From JAKZRT01 sp047518005 (GTDB lineage Bacteria; Pseudomonadota; Alphaproteobacteria; Rhodobacterales; Rhodobacteraceae): a stretch of DNA of 38,771 bases. Under the pieces are notes generated by a model. The model made no database searches. It saw only the letters and a list, made by a program, of their open reading frames with translations, and was not told where the DNA came from. Both the position numbers and the translations under genes were made by a program. Each line of letters begins with the position of its first letter. The first letter of the stretch is position 1. The DNA is taken from the NCBI GenBank assembly GCA_047518005.1, contig JAKZRT010000043.1, positions 1 to 38,771 on the forward strand. The letters run 5' to 3'. Below, piece by piece: positions 1 through 8,311 of the stretch.

Positions 1-686
1 TTGCTGCCCTGCCCCACCGCCAAAAGCATACGCATCCCCAAGGCTTCGAGGTCGCTTTCGTCCAGAATTTCAACTTTCACACCCTGGTTTTCCAACGCCT
101 TCAGACGACCGGCAAATTCGGTAGTGGTCAAAACATTGGCAGGTTCGCTGACCAGATCGCGGGTGAAAAAGACCCCCTCGGCAAGCGCCGCCGCATTTGC
201 CGCGCCAGTTCTGGCTGCGCCGGGGTCGGCGACCATGATCTGAAACGGACCCAGTTCCTTGCCCGGATCACTGAGCTGCTCGGAAAAATTATATGCACGC
301 AACAGCGCGCCAAGCACCAGGTCTTCGATGCGCACCAGTGACCCGGCCAGCACCAGCGCGCCGTCGGCCCCCAGTGCCCGACCGATGGCGGCACCTGCCT
401 TGCGCGCCGCGTCGGTCTTGGCCCGCCGGTCCAGCCGCACCACCTGCAGCACGTTGGCGGCCATTTCCGACGGCCAGAGAAAGTCGCGTGCGTCTCCGGG
501 TTGCATCGACGCAAAGTCATCGCTCTGGGTAAAGCGCGCCAGCGCCCCGCGCGTCAGCCGGTTCACGCGCCGCGCGCTTTTGTCTAGCCTGCCCTCGGCA
601 CCGAGAAAGACGACCACACGCCCCTCTGCCGCGCCAATCGCATCTGTGTTCATGGCGTTAAACAGCGGCGTCACGGGCGTGGTCAT
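1..686 (-). CDS. pepA: Leucyl aminopeptidase (M17 family), 5' part only
   Basis: The M17 cytosol aminopeptidase removes N-terminal residues from peptides in the cytoplasm. The first 228 codons lie in the window; the gene runs off the left edge, so the metal site and most of the catalytic domain are not visible. The N-terminal macro-like domain is followed by the family signature TRDLVSEPANVLTT at the start of the catalytic half, then MLLAVGQGS at the edge. The ATG at 686 has an AGGAG ribosome site a few bases upstream. It is transcribed away from lptF across a 145-base intergenic region, the same divergent pepA/lptFG arrangement known in E. coli. Family assignment is firm. Whether the protein also binds DNA, as E. 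coli PepA does, cannot be judged here. Confidence 0.95.
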   Translation of the reverse strand, partial: MTTPVTPLFNAMNTDAIGAAEGRVVVFLGAEGRLDKSARRVNRLTRGALARFTQSDDFASMQPGDARDFLWPSEMAANVLQVVRLDRRAKTDAARKAGAAIGRALGADGALVLAGSLVRIEDLVLGALLRAYNFSEQLSDPGKELGPFQIMVADPGAARTGAANAAALAEGVFFTRDLVSEPANVLTTTEFAGRLKALENQGVKVEILDESDLEALGMRMLLAVGQGS

Positions 687-831
687 CTGGAGGCTCCTTG
701 AATAACGGCCATCGGGCATGGCCGCAGTGTCGGCCATTCCTAGCTTGGCCCAGAGGGCTTGGCCAGATATCAGTTTTCCCTGCCCCGGCTTTGCGGTAGC
801 TTCCGCGCAGACCCAATAGGCGGAGTTTTCC
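687..831. promoter_or_regulatory. pepA/lptF divergent promoter region with repeated CGGCCAT motif
   Basis: This 145-base gap must hold both promoters. It contains a perfect 7-bp inverted repeat, CGGCCAT (706-712) and ATGGCCG (718-724) with a 5-base loop, and a third CGGCCAT at 731-737. The repeats sit just upstream of the pepA ribosome site, so they could form a leader hairpin or an operator. An 8-base direct repeat GCTTGGCC lies around 752-773. No convincing -35/-10 pair was found for either gene. The role is inference. Confidence 0.35.
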
Positions 832-1968
832 TTGTCGAAGTTTGACAGATATGTGCTGTCGCAGCTTCTGGTGATGTTCGGATTTTTTGCGCTGATCCTG
901 GTCGCGGTCTATTGGATCAATCGCGCGGTGATGGTTTTCGACCAGCTTATCGCTGACGGCCAATCGGCAGGTGCTATTCTTGCGCTGACAGCGCTCAGCC
1001 TGCCATCGGTGATTGGCATTGTCCTGCCCATAGCTGGCTTTGCGGCGGCGGTCTATGTAACCAATCGACTGACTTCGGAATCCGAACTTGTGGTGGTTCA
1101 GGCGACCGGATTCAGCCCCTATCGTATGGCGCGGCCTTATCTGGTTTTTGGACTTATTGTGGCTTTTCTGACGTCGGTGCTGTTTAACATCCTGGTTCCC
1201 GCCGCCGGCATTGAAAGCGCCCGGAAAAGGACCGAGCTGGCCAACAATGTGTCTGCGCGCTTTTTGAACCCGGGCGAATTTCTGCATCCCGCAAAGGGTG
1301 TTACCTTTTATATTGGCGAGCTGACGTCGGAAGGTGTGTTGCGCAATGTATTTCTGACCGATGCGCGCTCGGAGAATATCCAGATCACCTACATTGCGCG
1401 CGAGGCGTTTCTTCTGGCCCAGGACAGCGGCCCGAAACTGGTCATGGTTGACGGCATCGCGCAAATACTCTCGACAGAGACACAGCGGCTGGCGGTGACC
1501 CGATTTGACGATTTTGCCTATGACATCGGTCGCCTGGTCCGCGTTGCCGCCCCGCCTGCCCCGCACGAGACCTACCTTTCGACACTCGCGCTTTTGCGGG
1601 CCGACCCGGGTCTGGTGGCCGAGTTGAATTCCACCACCGTAGTTTTTCAACACGAAGGTCACGGCAGGATCAGCAATTCCTTGCTTGGCGTCGTGGCCAC
1701 TTTGGTTGGGTTTGCGACGCTGCTGCTTGGGGCCTTCAGCCGTTTTGGGGTCTGGCGCCAGATCATCCTCGCGATCCTGATCCTGATCGCAATAAAAATG
1801 TTGGACAATTTCACAAGCGCATTTGCCCTCAACAACCAGGGCGCCTGGCCGGCGGTCTATGTCTCGGTGCTTGTGGGCGGTGCGATCGTATTGGCCATGC
1901 TGGCTTGGGCAGCCCGCTCTCGTCGACGCCCACCGGCCGCCGGCTCTGAGGCAAGGCTGACCCCATGA
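832..1968 (+). CDS. lptF: LPS export ABC transporter permease LptF
   Basis: LptF is one of the two inner-membrane permeases of the LptB2FG complex, which extracts lipopolysaccharide from the inner membrane and feeds the Lpt bridge. The 378-residue protein has the family layout: N-terminal membrane helices (about residues 10-120), a periplasmic beta-jellyroll-like domain (about 125-270), then three C-terminal helices. The N-terminus (MSKFDRYVLSQL) is typical. The start is TTG at 832, chosen because GGAG at 822-825 lies six bases upstream and no better start fits. The stop overlaps the lptG start by four bases (ATGA), indicating translational coupling. It is the first gene of an envelope-biogenesis operon. 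Confidence 0.93.
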   Translation: MSKFDRYVLSQLLVMFGFFALILVAVYWINRAVMVFDQLIADGQSAGAILALTALSLPSVIGIVLPIAGFAAAVYVTNRLTSESELVVVQATGFSPYRMARPYLVFGLIVAFLTSVLFNILVPAAGIESARKRTELANNVSARFLNPGEFLHPAKGVTFYIGELTSEGVLRNVFLTDARSENIQITYIAREAFLLAQDSGPKLVMVDGIAQILSTETQRLAVTRFDDFAYDIGRLVRVAAPPAPHETYLSTLALLRADPGLVAELNSTTVVFQHEGHGRISNSLLGVVATLVGFATLLLGAFSRFGVWRQIILAILILIAIKMLDNFTSAFALNNQGAWPAVYVSVLVGGAIVLAMLAWAARSRRRPPAAGSEARLTP

Positions 1969-3062
1969 CCCTGCACCTTTATTTTGCGCGCAAGTTTTTC
2001 TGGACTTTTGCGGCAATTCTGGCAATTTTCGGTGGCATTGTCTATCTTATTGAAATCGTGGAAAACATCCGAAATTTTTCGGCTCAGGACGTGCGTATGG
2101 GTCAGATCGTTCGGCTGACCCTGTTGATCGTACCCGAGGCGCTCTACAGGTCCATGCCAATGGTCGCGGTGATCGCCTCGGTTACGCTGTTCGTGACCCT
2201 CGCACGCAGTTCAGAGATCGTCGTCGCGCGCTCGGCGGGCCGGTCTGCATTGCGCAGTCTCGGTGCCCCTCTGGGGATTGCCGTGATGATCGGGCTGATT
2301 TCAGTAGGTATTCTGAACCCGATCGTTGCGGCCACCTCGCGCCAGTACGAAGAAACCACTACGCGGTTATTGAAGGGCACCAAGCGAACGCTAAGCGTCA
2401 GCGCCGAAGGCCTGTGGCTGCGCCAGGGCAGCGCCGATGGCCAGACAGTGATCCGCGCGCTCGGGGCCAATCTTGACGGCACGCGATTAACTGGCGTCAC
2501 ATTTCTGGGGATCGGGAAGGACGGTGTTCCAACGTACCGGATAGAAGCCATTTCGGCCGAATTGGAGCCCGGCGCGTGGTTCTTGACCGGCACCAAGGAA
2601 TGGCGGCTAGACAGCGCCCAGAACCCCGAAACCCAGGCTGTCTATCGCGACAGCTTGCGGTTGCCATCCAGCCTGACCCGCGACCAGATCCGCGACAGCT
2701 TTGGAATCCCAAGCGCGATTGCATTTTGGGATCTACCGCGGTTCATTGCGCGGCTCGACGCGGCGGGGTTTTCGGCGCTTGCGCATCGCGCCTGGTTTCA
2801 GGCTCAGCTTGCGTTGCCACTGACGCTGGTCGCGATGGTTCTGATTGGGGCTATTTTCACGCTGCGCCACACCCGGATGGGCCGGACCGGGTTGATGGTA
2901 TTGCTTGCTATCATCTTGGGATTCTTCCTGCAATTTGCGCGCAATTTTCTGGTCATTCTGGCCCAAAACGGCAATATTCCACCGCTTGTTGGGGCCTGGT
3001 CCCCACCGATTGCGGTGATCCTTCTGTCGCTCGGGCTATTGTTGCATCTGGAGGACGGCTGA
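1965..3062 (+). CDS. lptG: LPS export ABC transporter permease LptG
   Basis: LptG is the partner permease of LptF in LptB2FG, in the inner membrane. The 365-residue protein begins MTLHLYFARKFFWTF, with a first helix near residues 10-30, further helices to about 120, a central periplasmic domain, and C-terminal helices from about 270 to 362. The YxxRKFF-type start and the LALPLTLVAMVLIGAIF stretch are typical of the YjgP/YjgQ family. It overlaps lptF by four bases and its TGA is two bases from the lptD GTG. A GGAGG within its last codons (3050-3054) serves as the ribosome site for lptD. The ATP-binding subunit LptB is not in this window. Confidence 0.93.
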   Translation: MTLHLYFARKFFWTFAAILAIFGGIVYLIEIVENIRNFSAQDVRMGQIVRLTLLIVPEALYRSMPMVAVIASVTLFVTLARSSEIVVARSAGRSALRSLGAPLGIAVMIGLISVGILNPIVAATSRQYEETTTRLLKGTKRTLSVSAEGLWLRQGSADGQTVIRALGANLDGTRLTGVTFLGIGKDGVPTYRIEAISAELEPGAWFLTGTKEWRLDSAQNPETQAVYRDSLRLPSSLTRDQIRDSFGIPSAIAFWDLPRFIARLDAAGFSALAHRAWFQAQLALPLTLVAMVLIGAIFTLRHTRMGRTGLMVLLAIILGFFLQFARNFLVILAQNGNIPPLVGAWSPPIAVILLSLGLLLHLEDG

Positions 3063-3064
3063 GC

Positions 3065-5173
3065 GTGGCGCGCGGGATTGGTGTCCTGGTGCTGGCGCTA
3101 TGGCCGTTGCTTCCCGGCGCGCTTGCAGCGCAGGAACAGGCCGTCCTGATCGCCGACCGGATATTTGTCGATCCGGGCGGAATTCTGCGGGCCGAAGGCA
3201 ATGTCGAGGTGCTTTTTGAAGGCGCTCGCCTGCGCGCCAGCGCCATCACCTATAGTCGGACCCGCGATAATCTGACGATTCAAGGGCCGCTCAGCCTGTC
3301 GCAAGGCGAAGATTTTGTTCTGCTGGCCGATGCGGGATCTTTGGACCAGGATTTTCGCAATGGCATCCTGACAAGCGCACGGTTGATTCTGAACCGGCAG
3401 ATGCAGATCGCAGCCTCGGAGATCAATCGCGTTGACGGGCGCTATACCCAGCTTTTCAGGGCCGTGGCCTCGACCTGTCCGGTCTGCTCGACCAGCGATG
3501 TGCCGCTTTGGCAGATCCGCGCCAGCCGGGTGATCCACGACATGCAGGAAAAGCGGCTTTATTTCGAAAACGCATTGTTCGAAGTTGTGGGAATTCCGAT
3601 CTTCTACTTGCCGCGCCTGCGAATGCCGGATGTCAGTGTTGATCGCGCTTCCGGGTTCCTGATCCCAAGCCTGAAAAATTCAAGCGTTCTGGGAAGCGGC
3701 ATCAAGATCCCGTATTTCATAGAACTCGGGCCCCATTCCGACGTGACACTAACACCATATTTGTCAAGCCAGACCAGCACCGTCGGAATTCGCTACCGGC
3801 AACTTTGGAAACGCGGCGCGGCAGTTGTGAACGGAGCGGTCTCGGATGACCAACTGGTGCCCGGCGGCCTGCGCGGATATATATTCGGCCAGGGTTTGTT
3901 CTTCCTTGATCGCGGCTATGAGCTTGGCATCGATCTGGAGCTCAGTTCGGACGACAGCTATCTGTTTGACTATGGGGTATCCGGACAGGACCGCCTGCGC
4001 AGCAACATCGAATTGCGGCGGGTTCGCTCGGGGTCGCATTTTTCGGCCGAAGCCATCAACTTTACCTCGTTCCGCGACGATGAAACCGCAGAGACCATAC
4101 CGAGCCAGATCGCGGACATCGACCATTTTCAGCGCATCGCACCCGGTTTTTTGGGCGGCGAGGCCGAAGTGCGCTTGCAGGCCTACGGGCTCTATCGAAC
4201 CTCGGACGCCGATATCACCGGTCGCGATTATGGGCGGATCACCGGCGGCCTTGGGTGGCGCCGCAGTGCGGTGTTCGGACCGGGCCTGCTGGCCCAGGCT
4301 GACGTAGAGATCGACCTCGACCATTATCAGATTGCCCAGGACAGCAGCGCACCAAGCAGCACCCAACTGACCGCCGTGGGGGCCGCCAAAATCAGCTGGC
4401 CGCTAACACGCACCGGGCTGAGCGGTTCCGTGCATATCCTGGAGCCAGCCGCGCAGCTGGTTTTTTCCAGCGCCAGCGACACCGGTGTCCCCAACGAAGA
4501 AAGCACCTTGGTCGAATTCGACGAGGGCAACCTTTGGTCGCTCGACCGCCTTCCAGGCTCCAGTGCTTACGAGATCGGGAGCCGCCTGAACGCGGGCGTA
4601 ACCTGGACGCGGGTTGACACCGATGGCTGGTCCGGCTCGTTGACAGTCGGCAGGGTCTTTCGCACATCGGACACCGGTCAATTCAACGAAGCCACCGGCC
4701 TTGGCGGCCTGCATTCGGACTGGTTGATATCTGGGCGCCTGGCGCTTGGCCCCGATCTATCGTTCAGCAACCGGATGCTTTTGTCCGGCACCATGAACCT
4801 AAACCGAAACGACGCGCGGCTGCGCTGGTCCTATGGGCGGCTGGTCCTGGGCACTAATTTCCTTTGGCACATTGCCGAACCCGAAGTTGGGCGCGACCTG
4901 GATACCTGGGAACTTCACGCCGATGCCCGGTATCAGTTGGCTGCAAACTGGACCAGCGCAGTCGACCTGCGATACGACTTTGTCACGGACCGAACCGCAT
5001 CAGTGGGGTTAAATCTAAGTTATTTGAACCCCTGCTTGACCGTGGATTTCGGGTATTCGCGCAGTTTTACTTCCTCGACCGCCGTAACCCCGAAGACAGA
5101 TTTTACAATTGCCCTTTCGGTCCCCCAGGGAGCTGTGGCATCAAAACGTGCGAAACAAAACTGTGGCGGGTAG
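3065..5173 (+). CDS. lptD: LPS-assembly outer membrane protein LptD
   Basis: LptD is the outer-membrane beta-barrel that, with the lipoprotein LptE, inserts lipopolysaccharide into the outer leaflet. The GTG at 3065 is chosen because it follows GGAGG at 3050-3054 and gives a classical signal peptide (hydrophobic core about residues 5-18, cleavage after ALA). An OstA-type N-terminal domain (about 25-125) is followed by the barrel with many aromatic-rich strands. At 702 residues it is normal in size. Four cysteines are present, C138 and C141 (CPVC) and C657 and C700; the E. coli homologue also has four, forming disulfides between N-domain and barrel, so similar pairing is likely but inferred. 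The reading frame is open upstream to 2576, but that part only shadows lptG. The TAG stop is one base from the surA ATG. Confidence 0.94.
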   Translation: MARGIGVLVLALWPLLPGALAAQEQAVLIADRIFVDPGGILRAEGNVEVLFEGARLRASAITYSRTRDNLTIQGPLSLSQGEDFVLLADAGSLDQDFRNGILTSARLILNRQMQIAASEINRVDGRYTQLFRAVASTCPVCSTSDVPLWQIRASRVIHDMQEKRLYFENALFEVVGIPIFYLPRLRMPDVSVDRASGFLIPSLKNSSVLGSGIKIPYFIELGPHSDVTLTPYLSSQTSTVGIRYRQLWKRGAAVVNGAVSDDQLVPGGLRGYIFGQGLFFLDRGYELGIDLELSSDDSYLFDYGVSGQDRLRSNIELRRVRSGSHFSAEAINFTSFRDDETAETIPSQIADIDHFQRIAPGFLGGEAEVRLQAYGLYRTSDADITGRDYGRITGGLGWRRSAVFGPGLLAQADVEIDLDHYQIAQDSSAPSSTQLTAVGAAKISWPLTRTGLSGSVHILEPAAQLVFSSASDTGVPNEESTLVEFDEGNLWSLDRLPGSSAYEIGSRLNAGVTWTRVDTDGWSGSLTVGRVFRTSDTGQFNEATGLGGLHSDWLISGRLALGPDLSFSNRMLLSGTMNLNRNDARLRWSYGRLVLGTNFLWHIAEPEVGRDLDTWELHADARYQLAANWTSAVDLRYDFVTDRTASVGLNLSYLNPCLTVDFGYSRSFTSSTAVTPKTDFTIALSVPQGAVASKRAKQNCGG

Positions 5174-5174
5174 T

Positions 5175-6407
5175 ATGAACGTGATGAACCGAATTCGTTT
5201 GACGACTGGGACGATCCTGCTGTCGCTTGCTCTGGTGGCCGGTGGACCGGTCGCAGCGCAGTCGCTGTTTTCGCCGGTCATCAGCGTGAACGACAGCGCG
5301 ATAACGGGTTTTGAGGTGCAGGAACGCGTCCGCTTCCTGCGCCTGACCAACACATTGGGTGATCTGGAAGCGCAAGCGCGCAAATCGCTGATCGATGACC
5401 GGTTAAAGATGCAGGCCGCCAGGTCGATTGGACTGGTTGCCACGTCCGAAGAAGTCGACGCCGAAATGACCGACTTCGCTTCGCGCGGGAGCATGTCCCC
5501 GGATCGGTTTCGGGACCTTCTGGATCGCGCCGGGATCGCCTTTGAAAGCTATCGCGACTTCGCAGTCACTCGCGCGTCTTGGCGCAAGGTTGTCCGCAGC
5601 CGTTTCGCAGGCCAGGCGCAGATTTCCGAGGCCGAGATTGACCGGGCGACGTCGTTGGCATCCGGCGGCGGTGGCCTCAGGGTTCTCCTGAGCGAACTGA
5701 TATTGTCGGTTGCCGAGGGGCAATTCGACGAAACCATGGCCCTGGCCGAAGATTTCAGCCGAACTTTGAGCACGCAGGCCGAATTTGAGCGCGCCGCGCG
5801 CCGGTATTCCGCGGCTCAAAGCCGCACCAATGGTGGGCGGATCGACTGGGTCAATCTGTCGGACCTTGCTCCGGGAATAGTTACAGCGGTGATGGGATTG
5901 TCACCCGGCGAGGTGACGCCACCACTACAATTATCCGGCGCAATTGGCATTTTTCAGCTGCGTGCTCTGGCCGAGAGCATCCAGACAACCACCCAGGATG
6001 CGGCGCTGGAATACGCGGTTCTGCGGGTGCCGCAAGGGGGCCGCGGATCCGCAAGTGATCGCATCGCCGAAATTACCGCGCGCGCCGATACCTGCGACGA
6101 CCTGTATGGGCTGGCCGCCGATCTGCCGGAGAAAAATCTCAGCCGCGAAACTCTGACACCGGCAGCTGTCCCGGCGGCTTACCGGGCGGCGCTGGATCGC
6201 CTTGATGCGGGCGAGTTTTCGCAGCCCCTGGCCTCGGACCGGGCCGACGAGACCGTGATATTGATGCTCTGCGGCCGCAGTGCAAGCGTGATGACCCAAG
6301 AAACCCGCGATCTGGTTGCCGACCGCCTGCGCAACCAACGCTTCGATTCGCTCGCCGAAAGTTTGCTGGCCGAGCTACGTGCGGCAGCGGTGATCAAAGA
6401 GTTATGA
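5175..6407 (+). CDS. surA: Periplasmic chaperone / peptidyl-prolyl isomerase SurA
   Basis: SurA escorts unfolded beta-barrel proteins, including LptD, through the periplasm. The ATG at 5175 gives 410 residues with a signal peptide (hydrophobic core about residues 11-24, cleavage after VAA). A SurA-N chaperone domain follows (about 35-150), then a parvulin-type rotamase region (about 165-275) and a degenerate second one near the C-terminus. A second in-frame ATG three codons later is an alternative start; neither has a strong ribosome site, so coupling to lptD, which ends one base earlier, is likely. The stop overlaps the pdxA start (ATGA). The order lptD-surA-pdxA-rsmA matches the classical proteobacterial cluster, supporting the name over a generic PpiC-type isomerase. 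Confidence 0.9.
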   Translation: MNVMNRIRLTTGTILLSLALVAGGPVAAQSLFSPVISVNDSAITGFEVQERVRFLRLTNTLGDLEAQARKSLIDDRLKMQAARSIGLVATSEEVDAEMTDFASRGSMSPDRFRDLLDRAGIAFESYRDFAVTRASWRKVVRSRFAGQAQISEAEIDRATSLASGGGGLRVLLSELILSVAEGQFDETMALAEDFSRTLSTQAEFERAARRYSAAQSRTNGGRIDWVNLSDLAPGIVTAVMGLSPGEVTPPLQLSGAIGIFQLRALAESIQTTTQDAALEYAVLRVPQGGRGSASDRIAEITARADTCDDLYGLAADLPEKNLSRETLTPAAVPAAYRAALDRLDAGEFSQPLASDRADETVILMLCGRSASVMTQETRDLVADRLRNQRFDSLAESLLAELRAAAVIKEL

Positions 6408-7384
6408 CCCAAGCCCCGATCGCGCTGACTTGTGGCGAACCCGCCGGCGTCGGCCCCCAACTGGCGGTCGCCGCCTGGGAGACGCTCAAGGGAGAGCTTG
6501 GATTTTTCCTGATTGGCGACCCCGCCCATCTGCCGAGTGGCGCGCCGGTCGTTGTCATCGATGACCCCGCGCAGGCAGGTGCGAAAATGGCGCAGGGATT
6601 GCCGGTTCTGGTGCATCATTTCCCGGCCCCAGCGCGCCCCGGCACGCCCGATCCGGCCAATGCGCAAACCGTGATTGAGGTGATCAAACGCGGCGTCCAC
6701 CTAGTACAAGGCGGCGCGGCCTCGGCCCTGACCACCGGCCCGATCCACAAGAAATCCCTGCTCGACGGGGCCGGATTCGTTTTTCCCGGCCACACAGAGT
6801 TTCTTGCCGATCTGGCCGACATCGACCGGGTGGTGATGATGTTGGTCGCCCCCGACTTGCGGGTTGTGCCGGTAACCATCCATATCGCGCTGGCCGAAGT
6901 GCCCGCAGCGCTGACTGCCCGGTTGATCTGTGACACCGTCCGCATCGCTACCGCCGCGCTCAGCCGCGACTTCGGTGTGACCGCCCCGCGTCTGGCCGTG
7001 GCCGGGCTCAACCCCCATGCCGGCGAAGGCGGGGCCATGGGGCGCGAGGACATCGAAGTCATCGCGCCCGCACTCGATCAGCTTCGCGCCGAGGGGCTGA
7101 ACATTATCGGGCCGCTCTCGGCAGATACGATGTTTCATGACCGGGCGCGCGCCGGTTATGACGCGGCGTTCGCCATGTACCACGATCAGGCGCTGATCCC
7201 GATCAAAACGCTGGCATTTGACGAAGGCGTCAACGTCACGCTTGGTCTGCCCTTCGTGCGCACCTCGCCCGATCACGGCACCGCTTTGGATATCGCAGGC
7301 TTGGGTCGCGCCAACCCCGCCAGCCTGATTGCGGCGCTGCGACTGGCGCGCGACACGGCCAGTGCCCGCGCCAGCCGGGGATGA
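6404..7384 (+). CDS. pdxA: 4-hydroxythreonine-4-phosphate dehydrogenase PdxA
   Basis: PdxA oxidises 4-phosphohydroxy-L-threonine in the DXP-dependent pathway to pyridoxal 5'-phosphate; it is cytoplasmic, NAD-dependent and metal-dependent. The 326-residue protein opens with the family start (ALTCGEPAGVGPQ). The three histidines expected to bind the divalent metal are visible: H130 in HTEFLA, H205 in LNPHAGEGG and H260 in YHDQALIP. Length is normal. It overlaps surA and rsmA by four bases each (ATGA at both ends), so all three are probably translated together. Placement between surA and rsmA is the standard order. Confidence 0.95.
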   Translation: MTQAPIALTCGEPAGVGPQLAVAAWETLKGELGFFLIGDPAHLPSGAPVVVIDDPAQAGAKMAQGLPVLVHHFPAPARPGTPDPANAQTVIEVIKRGVHLVQGGAASALTTGPIHKKSLLDGAGFVFPGHTEFLADLADIDRVVMMLVAPDLRVVPVTIHIALAEVPAALTARLICDTVRIATAALSRDFGVTAPRLAVAGLNPHAGEGGAMGREDIEVIAPALDQLRAEGLNIIGPLSADTMFHDRARAGYDAAFAMYHDQALIPIKTLAFDEGVNVTLGLPFVRTSPDHGTALDIAGLGRANPASLIAALRLARDTASARASRG

Positions 7385-8214
7385 GCACCATCGACAGCCT
7401 GCCGCCGCTTCGCGAGGTGATCGCGGCGCACGGGCTGAGCGCACGAAAATCTATGGGGCAGAATTTTCTTCTTGATCTGAACATTACGGCCAAAATAGCC
7501 CGCGTTCCGGGCGATCTGTCTGGCGCGGATGTGCTCGAGGTTGGCCCCGGCCCCGGCGGACTGACGCGCGCGCTGCTGGCGCAAGGCGCGCGCCGGGTTC
7601 TGGCGATAGAGAAAGACGCGCGATGCCTTGCGGCCCTCGATCAGATCGCCGCCGCGTATCCGGGGCGGCTCGAGGTGCTGAACGCCGATGCTCTTTTGGT
7701 TGATTCCACGCGCTATCTGACTGCCCCGATCCGCGTCGTCGCCAACTTGCCTTATAATATCGGCACCGAGCTTTTGGTGCGCTGGATGACGCCCGCAACC
7801 TGGCCGCCGTTCTGGGAAAGCCTGACTCTGATGTTCCAGCGCGAAGTGGCCGACCGGATTGTCGCGGAACCGGGATCAAAAGCCTATGGGCGGCTGGCGA
7901 TCCTGGTGGGCTGGCGCGCCGATGCGCGCATCGCCTTGACCTTGCCGCCCGAGGCCTTCACGCCTGCCCCCAAAGTGCATTCGGCTGTGGTCCACATCAC
8001 CCGGCTGCCCGAACCGCGTTACCCCGCCGATGCCGGAACCCTGTCGCGGGTTGTCGCCGCGGCCTTTGGTCAGCGCCGGAAAATGCTGCGCGCCTCGCTG
8101 CGCGGGCTGGCCCCCGACATCGAGGACCGCCTGCGCGCCGTCGGCATCGATCCGACCGCGCGCGCTGAAGAAATATCCATCGAAGGCTTTTGCGCGCTGG
8201 CCCGGTTGCTCTGA
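7381..8214 (+). CDS. rsmA: 16S rRNA (adenine1518/1519-N6)-dimethyltransferase RsmA
   Basis: RsmA (KsgA) dimethylates two adjacent adenines in the 3' hairpin of 16S rRNA using S-adenosylmethionine, late in small-subunit assembly. The 277-residue protein shows the KsgA start (KSMGQNFLLD), the SAM-binding motif I around E53 (LEVGPGPGGLT), the catalytic motif NLPY at residues 122-125, and the C-terminal EAFTPAPKVHSAV stretch. It overlaps pdxA by four bases and is the last gene of the run. A 6-bp inverted repeat (8251-8269) lies 36 bases after the stop but lacks a T-tract, so termination there is unclear. Confidence 0.95.
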   Translation: MSTIDSLPPLREVIAAHGLSARKSMGQNFLLDLNITAKIARVPGDLSGADVLEVGPGPGGLTRALLAQGARRVLAIEKDARCLAALDQIAAAYPGRLEVLNADALLVDSTRYLTAPIRVVANLPYNIGTELLVRWMTPATWPPFWESLTLMFQREVADRIVAEPGSKAYGRLAILVGWRADARIALTLPPEAFTPAPKVHSAVVHITRLPEPRYPADAGTLSRVVAAAFGQRRKMLRASLRGLAPDIEDRLRAVGIDPTARAEEISIEGFCALARLL

Positions 8215-8311
8215 GAATGGGTGCCTGGTGGCGCTGCGGGCTTTTCCTCGTGCGACGCGCGATGTCGCATACACGCGCGCAGGCGCAACCCTGTCCGATC
8301 AGCCTTGGCCC

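Noticed and set aside
658..2025. Long minus-strand open frame opposite lptF
   Set aside because: It is antisense to a clear lptF, has no family features and an Arg/Gln/His-rich composition typical of GC-rich shadow frames.
2576..3064. N-terminal extension of lptD
   Set aside because: It lies within lptG in another frame; the GTG at 3065 gives a proper signal peptide and ribosome site.
8215..8311. Rho-independent terminator after rsmA (inverted repeat 8251-8269)
   Set aside because: The stem is only six base pairs with a 7-base loop and has no T-tract.
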